From assembly GCA_029008615.1 (NCBI GenBank), contig JAQXJI010000010.1, positions 1-64,000 of the forward strand: a DNA stretch of 64,000 bases, given 5' to 3'. The translations under genes were made by a program, and so were the position numbers. The DNA is from Elusimicrobiota bacterium (GTDB lineage: Bacteria; Elusimicrobiota; Elusimicrobia; Elusimicrobiales; Elusimicrobiaceae). The notes beneath the pieces are model-generated. The model made no database searches. It was not told the DNA's origin and worked only from the letters and a program-made list of their open reading frames with translations. Shown piece by piece: positions 8,214-16,520 of the stretch (position 1 is the stretch's first letter; the number at the start of each line of letters is the position of its first letter).

Positions 8214-10042
8214 AATTCTTCCCTGTGCATCTTAAAAATCATACTTATTTTTGTACCTTTGCCTTCTTCGCTGACGAGTTCTATTTGGACATTGTTTCTG
8301 CCGGCCACTTTCTTTACAACCGCCAAACCCAAACCGGTTCCCCTGGCTTTGGTGGTAAAGAACGGAGCAAAGATATTTTCCCTGATTTCTTTGGGAATGC
8401 CGGGGCCGCTGTCGCGTATGCTTAAAACAGCCGTATAATTGGCGCCGAGTACCGTTTTTATTATCAACTGTCCGCCGTCGGGCATAACCTCAACCGCGTT
8501 GCCGATAATATTCCTGATGCCTTGCTTCATTTCTTCGGTGTCTATTTTTACGGGCAGCTGCAAAGGCGCGTATTCCGTAACGACTTTAATATTTTCCGGC
8601 ATTGGGTAAGATGCTAAAATTTCTTTCATATACAAAGTTAAATCCGTAACCGTAAGGATTTGTTCACGGCTGCGGGCGTAGCCCAATATTTCCTCAATAA
8701 TACCGTTGGCCTGCTGTATTTCCTGATCTATAACCGAAATATTTTTAAGTATTTTGGGCTCTGCCTTTTCGCCGAGGCGCATTTTTATCAAATAGACCGC
8801 GTTTTTAATTACGGCGAGAGGATTTTTAATTTCGTGACTGACTATCGAAGCCATTTGCCCAATAGCCGCGAGCCTTTCCTTTTTTATCAGTTCGTTTAAA
8901 GCGGTTCTGAGTTCCTTGGTTCTGCTGCCGACGCGAAGTTCCAAAGATTGATTAAGTTCTTCAAGGTCTTGACGTTCTTGGCGCATATCGTCAAATTGTA
9001 TTTTTATCGTATCAAGCATACGCGCAAAAGCTTTTGAAAACACGCCGATCTCATTATCCGGCGCGGGCAGATAAGGCGTTTCCGAGCCCTGCTCCAAGGC
9101 TATTACGGCTTTTGTCATAGCCTTTACCGGCCTTAAAATTACCCCGGATAAATATGCGCTTAAAATAAGCAAAGCCGCAAAAATAATCAGGCATATACCG
9201 GCCAAAAGCAAAGGTGATGCAAGCACATAATCTTTGAATGGCAAAATCAGTTCGCCTGAGGCTTGGCCGGTAAAAACCAACCAACCGGCAGAGGGTATTT
9301 CCCCAAGGACACCGCTGTAATCGCGCACTTCCGCAAAGCCGTAAGCTCCGTTTTTGGCCAAAGCAACCAATCGATTAATTTGCAAATCATAGGCATTGTC
9401 AAGTTCGGTGCTTAAACCGCCCGTACTGGAAAAAATCAAAAAACCGTTCTTGGTGAAAATTAAAGTCAAATCTTCTTTGGAAACCGAAGACTTAAGCATT
9501 TCTTCTAAATCTTTCATATCAAACTGAACCAAAACGGCCCTGTTTACGCCTTTATAAAAATCGGGGAAAGACATCGCCAAAGAAAGCAGATTTTTTGAAG
9601 GATTTTTATTTAAAGAACCGACAAAAACTTTCTTATTGTCTAGGGTTTCACTGATAATATCGGGTAAAATTGTGTTGTAGGCTATTTTAGGGCGTATGCC
9701 GTGATAGGATATTTCCCGTCCGTTATGATTTAAAAAAGATATGCCTATTACTGATTTGTTTTTGGCCAGGAAAACCTCCACCAGTTTGGAGTAATTTTCA
9801 TCGTCCATATATCCGGCGGAGCGGATTTCCAAAAACGTTTCTATTAACCTTTCATTGCGGGAAAGATAAGAGGCGACTTCATTGGAAAAACGGTTATTGA
9901 ACATCTCAAATCTTTCTTTTTGTTCGTTTTTGAGCACGGCTCCGCCGGCCTGCATCATATAAAAAACAATCAAAAACGCAGGTATCAACGCGGCCGTAAC
10001 TATTACGGCAAAAACAGTATTTCTTAAATGTCCGCTTTTCAT
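8210..10042 (-). CDS. Membrane sensor histidine kinase with Cache-like sensor domain
   Basis: The product is 610 aa. Transmembrane helices at about residues 9-30 and 277-300 bracket a periplasmic domain of about 250 residues that looks like a double Cache sensor. A HAMP domain follows (about 300-355), then a coiled coil, a HisKA domain with His in [11 protein letters not shown] (about residue 400), and a HATPase domain with NIIGNA, DSGPGI and GTGLGLAV. It is the first gene after the terminator at 10091-10122, and it starts a run of regulator and pilin genes. The ligand is unknown; Cache domains usually bind small molecules such as amino acids or carboxylates. Confidence 0.9.
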   Translation of the reverse strand: MKSGHLRNTVFAVIVTAALIPAFLIVFYMMQAGGAVLKNEQKERFEMFNNRFSNEVASYLSRNERLIETFLEIRSAGYMDDENYSKLVEVFLAKNKSVIGISFLNHNGREISYHGIRPKIAYNTILPDIISETLDNKKVFVGSLNKNPSKNLLSLAMSFPDFYKGVNRAVLVQFDMKDLEEMLKSSVSKEDLTLIFTKNGFLIFSSTGGLSTELDNAYDLQINRLVALAKNGAYGFAEVRDYSGVLGEIPSAGWLVFTGQASGELILPFKDYVLASPLLLAGICLIIFAALLILSAYLSGVILRPVKAMTKAVIALEQGSETPYLPAPDNEIGVFSKAFARMLDTIKIQFDDMRQERQDLEELNQSLELRVGSRTKELRTALNELIKKERLAAIGQMASIVSHEIKNPLAVIKNAVYLIKMRLGEKAEPKILKNISVIDQEIQQANGIIEEILGYARSREQILTVTDLTLYMKEILASYPMPENIKVVTEYAPLQLPVKIDTEEMKQGIRNIIGNAVEVMPDGGQLIIKTVLGANYTAVLSIRDSGPGIPKEIRENIFAPFFTTKARGTGLGLAVVKKVAGRNNVQIELVSEEGKGTKISMIFKMHREEL

Positions 10043-10090
10043 ATTCTTCGCCCGATTTTATTAGACCGATTAATGAAACGAAATCTATTA

Positions 10091-10122
10091 AAAAATTGGG
10101 GCATAATCTCTTATGCCCCAAT
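10091..10122 (-). terminator. Rho-independent terminator after the thioredoxin-fold gene
   Basis: A perfect 12-base stem (ATTGGGGCATAA paired with TTATGCCCCAAT) with a 4-base loop is followed on the minus strand by six T. It separates the upstream Tad structural operon from the sensor kinase operon. Confidence 0.9.
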
Positions 10123-10143
10123 CAACTGCAAATATAGTTTATA

Positions 10144-11085
10144 TTAGCACTGTCCGGCCGGGGCTTGAGCTGCGGCTGAACCGTAAGTCTGGGCCAAACC
10201 TTCAAAACCCGGGATCTCGGCCAAGCTGCCCATATCGGTAACGACTCTGCCTTCCCAAATTACCGTAGGAGAACCGTTTACATTGTACTCGTTGGCGTGT
10301 TTGATTTCTTCTTTCAGCATTTTAACGCCTTCGTTCCAGTATTTCCTGAAAACTTTGGGGTTGATGCCGGCCTGTTCTGCGGCCTGATCCCACAAGCTGG
10401 ACTGGTAATTTTTATTTCTGATTTCAAGATATTTCCAGAATTTTTTGGGATATTTATTCTTGATAATCAGCTGTCTTACGTTTTCTTCCCATTCGGCGGT
10501 GCCGTGCAAGCTGTTAAATTCCTGACCGTTTCTGCCTTCGCTGACGATATACCTGATATTGACGTTTACGTCTTTAGGCAATTTATCAAGTTTCATAGCG
10601 TCAATGATTCTGTTTTCGGCCAAAACGCCGTAAGGGCACTGGGACATTACGAAAATCTCCAGTTGGTTCGGTACGGCTTCTTTATTGGCATATACGCCGT
10701 GTCTGGTTTGTTTTTCAAACACGATAAAGTCATCGGTGACGGCGAGTTGTCCGTATTTAATGGGCTCGGCGAATTTTTCTTCCGTAACTTTTGTTTTTTC
10801 AACCAAATACAAAGGCATATAATCCATATTCAAGCCTTTATATTTAGGATCTTTGAGAGCGGCCTCTCTGTCAACTTTTACAATTTCGACTTCTCCGCCG
10901 ATAAATTGTTTAAGCCCCTCATTAAGACCTTCATCCTGGCTGCCGTTGGCGTTGCCCGTCATTTCTATAACGGTAATCGTAACGGGTTTGGCTTTGGCGG
11001 CTTTCTTGGCCGGCGCGGCAAAAACCGCACCCGCGGAAAGAAGCGACAAAGACAGGGCAAAAGTCATTATTTTGCTGATTCTCAT
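10144..11085 (-). CDS. Secreted thioredoxin-fold (DsbA/DsbG-like) protein with a CPYG site
   Basis: The product is 313 aa with a clear Sec signal peptide (residues 1-23, cut after VFA). Residues 140-300 resemble the DsbA-type thioredoxin fold: a beta strand ending in FVMSQCPYG, a helical insertion, and a cis-Pro segment (VNGSPTVIW). The second Cys of the usual CxxC is Gly here; the only other Cys in the mature protein is the last residue. It therefore looks like a single-thiol protein rather than a standard oxidase. It ends the Tad operon that encodes several Cys-bearing surface proteins, so thiol handling of those is a reasonable guess. The N-terminal 100 residues are unassigned. Confidence 0.75.
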   Translation of the reverse strand: MRISKIMTFALSLSLLSAGAVFAAPAKKAAKAKPVTITVIEMTGNANGSQDEGLNEGLKQFIGGEVEIVKVDREAALKDPKYKGLNMDYMPLYLVEKTKVTEEKFAEPIKYGQLAVTDDFIVFEKQTRHGVYANKEAVPNQLEIFVMSQCPYGVLAENRIIDAMKLDKLPKDVNVNIRYIVSEGRNGQEFNSLHGTAEWEENVRQLIIKNKYPKKFWKYLEIRNKNYQSSLWDQAAEQAGINPKVFRKYWNEGVKMLKEEIKHANEYNVNGSPTVIWEGRVVTDMGSLAEIPGFEGLAQTYGSAAAQAPAGQC

Positions 11086-11109
11086 TTACTTTACTCCTCC
11101 TGATAGATA

Positions 11110-11418
11110 TTACTGAGCGGAAGTTTCTTCCGATGATTCGGATTGTTCGCCCGCTTCTTCTATATCAAATCTGATGCCCCTGATACCGAAAGAGCATAAA
11201 AGATTATACACAAAAACCAGAGCCAACGAAACCACCGTCAAAGTGAGCGTTTGCGCCAAAGTCCACAACACTATCTGCATTATTTTCTGCATCAAAGTGT
11301 AATCGCTCAAATCGCCTATGGCGAAGACGGCGTTAAGAAAGCTGAGTACGAAAAGTACCAGCGGATAAGCCGAAAGTACTACGGAAACCAGATTTATATT
11401 TTTTATTTCAAGCTTCAT
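11110..11418 (-). CDS. Small membrane protein with two helices
   Basis: The product is 102 aa, with an AAGGAG ribosome site before the ATG. Two or three hydrophobic segments (about residues 9-30 and 45-75) are followed by a short acidic Ser/Glu-rich tail (EEAGEQSESSEE). The layout resembles DUF4282-type proteins, but I cannot be sure. It lies 16 bases downstream of the HAMP sensor and 24 bases upstream of the thioredoxin-fold gene, so it belongs to the Tad operon. Function unknown. Confidence 0.65.
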   Translation of the reverse strand: MKLEIKNINLVSVVLSAYPLVLFVLSFLNAVFAIGDLSDYTLMQKIMQIVLWTLAQTLTLTVVSLALVFVYNLLCSFGIRGIRFDIEEAGEQSESSEETSAQ

Positions 11419-11434
11419 AATTTCTCCTTAAAAA

Positions 11435-12556
11435 TTATTTTTTGGCCACGGTGATAGGCTCCAAAACGATAACCGTTCTTACTATGCCGCCCCTTGAAGA
11501 AAGCTGCAATGTTTTTATCCCGAACGCTCTTCCGCCGCTTTGAGTTTTGGCGCGGAATATCTTACCGGGATTATCCATAGCTTGGCCGACTATATGCACT
11601 ATATCCTGCTGAGTGCCGCCGAATATATCAAGCAAATGGATAGGGCCGTCCTTTTTAATGGCAAGTTCAAAATTGGCGTGCATTACATTGTTATTCTCAT
11701 CGACGACTAAAGCGCGGCTGCCTTTGGGGATGGTTATGGCCAACACCGAAGACCACCATTCCTGTTCGTAATGATGACGGCTTTTATCAAGTATTTCCCT
11801 TTCTTCAAGTTCCTTTTTAACCTTGCCCAAAAAGTTTTGAACCGCGCGGGCGAGTTCGCCCACTTCGTCGCTGCGTTCCATAAAATCAAGTTGGAAGCTT
11901 TTTGTCGAAATATTGTCAATGCTGTCGGTTAAAGCCACTATCGGGCGCGTTACGTTCTTTATTACGAAAATGTAAAGAACTATGCCCATAAGTATGAATA
12001 TCAGAACCGACCCGGCCAAATAATTTACCAAAGCATTGTTAATTTCCTTTTTTACGTCGCTTCTTGAGACGTCAAAACTTATCACGCCGGCCACTTTGCC
12101 GTCTTTCGCTTTAAGCGGTACGGCTATATCATAGGCGGAGCCGTCGTTTTTCAACACGACTCTGTAAACGCCCATATTTAAGGCTTCAAGAACTGCGTCG
12201 GTGTCCAAATAACCGCCGCGGTGATATTCCGACAAAGACATTTTTATCTTTTCCGGATCTTTATGCCATCTTATACTTCCGTTTCCGTTAAAATAAACTA
12301 TATTTGCAATTCTGGGATCATGGCGCGGCCAGGAGGAAATAAGATCAACCTCCGGTATCGTTATAAGATCGCGCGCAACAAGCCCCTCTATAAGCACATT
12401 GGCGTTTGTCCTTACAATGTTTATTATATGATCCTGCAAATTTGCGTCAAAAACGCGCTTGAACAAATTAAAGTAAAGCAAAGCGCCCAAAATGAGGGCA
12501 TAACCTGCTACAAGCGCAAACCACAAAAACCAACGTATGCTTATTTTTTTAATCAT
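11435..12556 (-). CDS. HAMP/PAS-like membrane sensor without kinase domain
   Basis: The product is 373 aa. Helices at about residues 12-32 and 165-190 enclose a periplasmic sensor domain of about 130 residues (single Cache-like, ending with AGVISFDVSRSDV). A HAMP domain follows (about 190-240: VTRPIVALTDSI, DEVGELARAV), then a coiled coil, then a PAS-like C-terminal domain with the words ALVVDENNNVMHAN. No kinase, cyclase or methyl-accepting hairpin is present. Such proteins can feed a signal to a partner kinase or to the pilus machine. It lies 12 bases after the TPR gene in the Tad operon. Confidence 0.75.
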   Translation of the reverse strand: MIKKISIRWFLWFALVAGYALILGALLYFNLFKRVFDANLQDHIINIVRTNANVLIEGLVARDLITIPEVDLISSWPRHDPRIANIVYFNGNGSIRWHKDPEKIKMSLSEYHRGGYLDTDAVLEALNMGVYRVVLKNDGSAYDIAVPLKAKDGKVAGVISFDVSRSDVKKEINNALVNYLAGSVLIFILMGIVLYIFVIKNVTRPIVALTDSIDNISTKSFQLDFMERSDEVGELARAVQNFLGKVKKELEEREILDKSRHHYEQEWWSSVLAITIPKGSRALVVDENNNVMHANFELAIKKDGPIHLLDIFGGTQQDIVHIVGQAMDNPGKIFRAKTQSGGRAFGIKTLQLSSRGGIVRTVIVLEPITVAKK

Positions 12557-12568
12557 ATCAGTCAGCCC

Positions 12569-13948
12569 CTACAAAGCCGCGCCGCTGTTTATTTTGGCGT
12601 CTATATTCTTTAAGCCCAAAGCCGCGTCGGAATTTTCGGGATTAAGTTGTAAAGCCGCCTGAAATTCCGCTCTGGCTTTTACCCAATCGCCCTCGGCATA
12701 ATATTTCGCGCCGACAAGATATCTGGCGTTGGAAGCCTGTCTGGAGTCTTCGGAAATCATACCTTGATTTTTGGTTAAATCAGCCGTAGGGAAATCATTT
12801 CCGCCGACTTCCTGAGGAGCGGAGGGCTGCGCAATAGGTGTAGCCCCGGTGTCTTCCCCGGTAAGAGGCGTAGTGGATATTGTTCCCGGAACGGGAACCA
12901 AAGGTTCATCGGGCTGAGCAGCCGGTACAACGGGAGCGGGTTTATTTGCCGCATCTTTCTTGGCTTGGGCGGCCCTTATTTTGGCGGCCTCCGCGCTTTT
13001 GATGTTCATAGCGACGTCATTTTGATTATAGCCCCAGTTCTTGGCTTCCTTCCAGTTGGCAACAGCCGTATTATACTTTTTGTTACTGTAAGCTTTGTTG
13101 CCGGCTTCAAAATAACCTTTGGCTATTTCTTCTTTAAGCTGCATAGTGAACTTCTGCGTTTGTTGTTCGCCGGGCTGGATCTCCAAAGATTTTTCAAATT
13201 CTCTGTAAGCGGGAATGAGTTTACCCTGAGAATACAAATTAAAAGCTTTGTTTAAAGTTTTTTGATTTTCTTCTCTCTTCATTTCGGCTTCGACTTCCGC
13301 TATTTTCGCCGTAAGGCCGGCGTCTTCTTTCTTTATTATAAGAACGCTGTACCACTGATTTAAAGCTTCGTTGTAATCGCCGTTTTTATAAGCGTAATAA
13401 CCGCGGCGGGTATGTTCTTCGGCAATTTCGTTCTCAATGCGTTTTACCCAGTCTTTCGCTTTGGAATCGGCCGGGCGAAGAACCAAAATTTCCTCAAATT
13501 TGCTCTGAGCTTCCACCAATCTGCCATGTTTGTAAAGGTTTATGCCTTCTTCATACTTCATATTGACGATTTCGTCTTCCGAAAGAGTGCCGTAAGTGGC
13601 CATACGCCCGGCTTCTTTGGATAATGTTTGCGCTTTGGTAAGGCTGGGATCTATGCTCAAAATTACGTTGGCAAGTTCGTGCGCGCGCTGATAGTCACCG
13701 CGGCGGTAAAGGTCGTAGGCGTTTTCATAGACCATCCTCAGCGTATAATTTTGTATGCGCTGCTTTTCAAGCTGGACGGTGGAAAGATATTGCTTTTTCT
13801 GCTCTACGTTTGAAATCGTGCCCAACGATATCTTTTGCAGATCCAGCAGCATACCCGCTTCCTTGCCCTTTTCCCTCATGGGCCTGTCAGCGGCGTTAAG
13901 ACTGAGCGCCGTAAGCGCTAAAGGTATAATCAATAATAATTTTTTCAT
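12569..13948 (-). CDS. Exported TPR-repeat protein of the Tad locus (TadD-like role)
   Basis: The product is 459 aa with a Sec signal peptide (residues 1-19, SLNAADR) and repeated TPR-like helix pairs: YDLYRRGDYQRAHELA, GINLYKHGRLVEAQSKFEEIL, GYYAYKNGDYNEALNQW, AFNLYSQGKLIPAYREFEKSL and a final one at 410-445. A Pro/Thr-rich linker (about 330-400) precedes the last repeat. Tad loci usually carry a TPR protein (TadD) thought to help place the secretin or other outer-envelope parts; this one stands in the matching place directly after TadC. The assignment is by position and repeat type, not by close sequence match. Confidence 0.75.
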   Translation of the reverse strand: MKKLLLIIPLALTALSLNAADRPMREKGKEAGMLLDLQKISLGTISNVEQKKQYLSTVQLEKQRIQNYTLRMVYENAYDLYRRGDYQRAHELANVILSIDPSLTKAQTLSKEAGRMATYGTLSEDEIVNMKYEEGINLYKHGRLVEAQSKFEEILVLRPADSKAKDWVKRIENEIAEEHTRRGYYAYKNGDYNEALNQWYSVLIIKKEDAGLTAKIAEVEAEMKREENQKTLNKAFNLYSQGKLIPAYREFEKSLEIQPGEQQTQKFTMQLKEEIAKGYFEAGNKAYSNKKYNTAVANWKEAKNWGYNQNDVAMNIKSAEAAKIRAAQAKKDAANKPAPVVPAAQPDEPLVPVPGTISTTPLTGEDTGATPIAQPSAPQEVGGNDFPTADLTKNQGMISEDSRQASNARYLVGAKYYAEGDWVKARAEFQAALQLNPENSDAALGLKNIDAKINSGAAL

Positions 13949-13959
13949 AAATTTTCCTC

Positions 13960-14850
13960 TTAAAAGGGCATTCCGCCCCTCATAAAATCTGCCACCATAG
14001 GCGCAATAATCAAAATAAACACCACCGGGAAAATGAAAATAAACAGCGGTATTAACATTTTGGTGGAAGCCTGCGCCGCAAGTTTCTCCGCCTTGTTAAG
14101 CCTTCTGAATCTTAAGTCGGTGGAGAAGTTCCTCAGCAATTCTACCAAGCTTGTACCCAATTCGTCGGACTGGACTATCAACCCAACGAAAGATCGTATA
14201 TCCTGTACGCCGGTACGCGCCGCCAATCTTTCCAAAGCTTCGCGTCTGGAATAACCGAGTTTTGTTTCATTTAAAGTCTTTTCAATTTCCACTTCAAGCA
14301 AAGTCTTCTGTTTGGCTATTTTTATAATTCTTTCAAAAGCCGTCATATAATCCAAACCGGATTCAATAATCAAAGCCGTCAAGTCCACAGTAGTGGCAAA
14401 GTTGCCCAACATTTCCTGCTGACGTTTTTGTATTTCGCCCTTATACTTCAAATCCGGCAAATAAAAACCCAAAGGCGCGGTTACTATAAGCAACGGAGAT
14501 TTAAACACCAACATCAGCAAGATGGGAAGGCCTATCGCGCAATATATTTTATAATACAAAATATCCACAGGCTGAGGCTTCGCCGGGCTGCCCATAAGCA
14601 TACAAATTTCTTCCAAGGGTTTTTGCAATTTAAAAGTGTTAAGCGTAAACAAAGCGACCCTGTCTATAAATCTTTCCTGAGGACGCAACTTCGCGAAACT
14701 GGAGGTCGACTTTATTTGTTTGGCTTCCAAGTCCGCAATGTTCGTTTTTTCTTCCGCAGGAGAAAGCAGCCTCAAAACGGCAACCATTACGGCTATGGAA
14801 CCGAATAAAGCCACAATAAGCATAATTACCGTATATGTACCTATGTTCAT
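13960..14850 (-). CDS. tadC: Tad pilus inner-membrane platform protein TadC
   Basis: The product is 296 aa. I use the ATG at 14850, which has GGAGATAAAG just upstream at the end of tadB; a frame extending to 15006 would lie inside tadB and encodes a Tyr/Arg-rich non-membrane start. The protein has a first helix at 7-28, a pair of helices around 95-130, the type II secretion F domain (about 135-260, with TVDLTALIIESGLDYMTAFER), and a C-terminal helix. TadC pairs with TadB to form the platform turned by the TadA ATPase. It starts 3 bases from the tadB stop. Confidence 0.88.
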   Translation of the reverse strand: MNIGTYTVIMLIVALFGSIAVMVAVLRLLSPAEEKTNIADLEAKQIKSTSSFAKLRPQERFIDRVALFTLNTFKLQKPLEEICMLMGSPAKPQPVDILYYKIYCAIGLPILLMLVFKSPLLIVTAPLGFYLPDLKYKGEIQKRQQEMLGNFATTVDLTALIIESGLDYMTAFERIIKIAKQKTLLEVEIEKTLNETKLGYSRREALERLAARTGVQDIRSFVGLIVQSDELGTSLVELLRNFSTDLRFRRLNKAEKLAAQASTKMLIPLFIFIFPVVFILIIAPMVADFMRGGMPF

Positions 14851-14852
14851 AA

Positions 14853-16511
14853 TTATACCTTTATCTCCCCTAATTTGTTTACAAGTTTTATACCTACGCC
14901 GATCCAGAATATGCAAAACGCCAGCACTATAATACCCACCGTGGAGGTGTAAAAGCTTACCATAACGTCCGGCTGGAACATAAACATTACGCCGACCATA
15001 ACCCAAGGCATCACACCGACGACTATGGCCTGTATCCTCTGCTGAGCCGTCATCGCCTGCAATTTTTCTTCCAGCTTGCTTTCTTCCCTGATGTTCTCCA
15101 CGATACGTTCAAAAATCTTCGTCAAATTACCGCCGACCTGACGCTGCAATACGATAGCCTTAACCATATAAGAAAGCAGCCTGGAATCTACGCGGTCTTC
15201 CATACCTTCAAGGGCCTTTTCGAAAGGGGATCCCAATTTATAGTTTTTAATTACCAAAGAAAATTCATCGGATATAGGCGGCCTTAAATCCCTTGAAACC
15301 ATATCAAATCCCTGTACGATGTCCATACCGGATTTAAGGGAGTTTGAAAGCAAAATCAGAGCATCCATAAGCTGTGCGTTTATCTTCTCACCGCGGCGTT
15401 TTTTTAATACGCCCAAAACCAAGCCCGGCATTTTAAGACCGAAGGTTACGCCCATAGCAAAGAATACCGCAAAAATAAATACGCCCGTAAAACCGCCCGC
15501 CCCTACTGCGAAAAGCGCGCCGATTACGCAGAAGAACAACAAAGTGCCGAAAACGATATATTTTACGTTAATATCCAAAAACTGCCTGCTGTAATCGTCG
15601 GCCCAAACGGAACTTTTCTGCATATACTGACCGATGGCTTTTGCAAGCTGGTCGTTTTTGTCCGAAATCAACATATAGGCGCTGATAAAAACAGCCAAAG
15701 TGCCTATAAGCATAAAAAGAGTGATAACAAGGCTGTTGTCGGATTTTAATCTTCTATCACGCTGAGCCTTATAAATATCGGAGGAACTTTTTTTATTGTC
15801 CTCCATAGTAAGTTCCAACGGCATTAAGCGCGGGTTGACGGTAACGATATCGCCGTAAAGGCTGTTTGAAAGCGTCGTTATGGCCATAACCGATTTCCTG
15901 AATTTATTGCGCCACAATCTGGGCGAAACTTTAAACGATTCCAACACGCTGCCCATTTCGGAATCAATCAAATCCAAAGTGGCTATTATAGAACGGCCGC
16001 GCCCTTCCATACTGGTGCGAAGTTCATAGTTTGACGGTCTGCTTTTAAGCCTGTCAATATAAACTATCATTTGTGTTTTGAATCTTGTAATTCTTTCCAC
16101 AGTTTCGGTGGTGGTATATGCGCTGCCGCTGTTGATTTGTTCCATCAGTTCCAAAAAGTTAAACACTAAACCTATCGGCTGACGCCAAATCTCCGCCTCG
16201 CTATAAAATTCCGTACCGCTACCCTCGCTGGAAACCTGCCAAAGCCTTCTCATATCCATTTCTGGCAATATCTTTTCCAAATACTTGGGCATATTCACAC
16301 CCTTCGCGTTGGAACCGCAGGCGGAAGGTTCGTATTTTTTTTGATCGCTCGGTTTTGAAGCGTCCAGAAAAGTATAAATTGCGTAAAGCCTTTCTTTGGC
16401 GCAGGCTATTCTTTCGCTTTGGTTTTCCGTAAATACGCGCTGAGCGTATGACTGCGAAAATCCCGCCGCCAATACCGATAAAGCTATAAAAATATTTCTT
16501 AGCAATTTCAT
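14853..16511 (-). CDS. tadB: TadB platform protein with an extra periplasmic N-terminal domain
   Basis: The product is 552 aa, well beyond the roughly 300 of usual TadB. It begins with a signal-peptide-like segment (residues 1-23, ending SYAQ) and then a soluble domain of about 230 residues with three Cys. A transmembrane helix lies at about 265-285 and a further pair around 325-365. The type II secretion F domain follows (about 385-510, with SLKSGMDIVQGFDMVSRDL), and two C-terminal helices. The C-terminal half is standard TadB. The N-terminal domain is unassigned and would face the periplasm, where it could touch the secretin, pilins or the TPR protein. Confidence 0.88.
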   Translation of the reverse strand: MKLLRNIFIALSVLAAGFSQSYAQRVFTENQSERIACAKERLYAIYTFLDASKPSDQKKYEPSACGSNAKGVNMPKYLEKILPEMDMRRLWQVSSEGSGTEFYSEAEIWRQPIGLVFNFLELMEQINSGSAYTTTETVERITRFKTQMIVYIDRLKSRPSNYELRTSMEGRGRSIIATLDLIDSEMGSVLESFKVSPRLWRNKFRKSVMAITTLSNSLYGDIVTVNPRLMPLELTMEDNKKSSSDIYKAQRDRRLKSDNSLVITLFMLIGTLAVFISAYMLISDKNDQLAKAIGQYMQKSSVWADDYSRQFLDINVKYIVFGTLLFFCVIGALFAVGAGGFTGVFIFAVFFAMGVTFGLKMPGLVLGVLKKRRGEKINAQLMDALILLSNSLKSGMDIVQGFDMVSRDLRPPISDEFSLVIKNYKLGSPFEKALEGMEDRVDSRLLSYMVKAIVLQRQVGGNLTKIFERIVENIREESKLEEKLQAMTAQQRIQAIVVGVMPWVMVGVMFMFQPDVMVSFYTSTVGIIVLAFCIFWIGVGIKLVNKLGEIKV

Positions 16512-16520
16512 ATCTTATCC

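Noticed and set aside
10297-11103. Plus-strand 268-aa reading frame
   Set aside because: It is the antisense shadow of the thioredoxin-fold gene, with a very Phe-rich composition and no family features.
13960-15006. Longer TadC start at 15006
   Set aside because: The extra 52 residues lie inside the tadB coding end, are Tyr/Arg-rich and not membrane-like. The ATG at 14850 has a good ribosome site.
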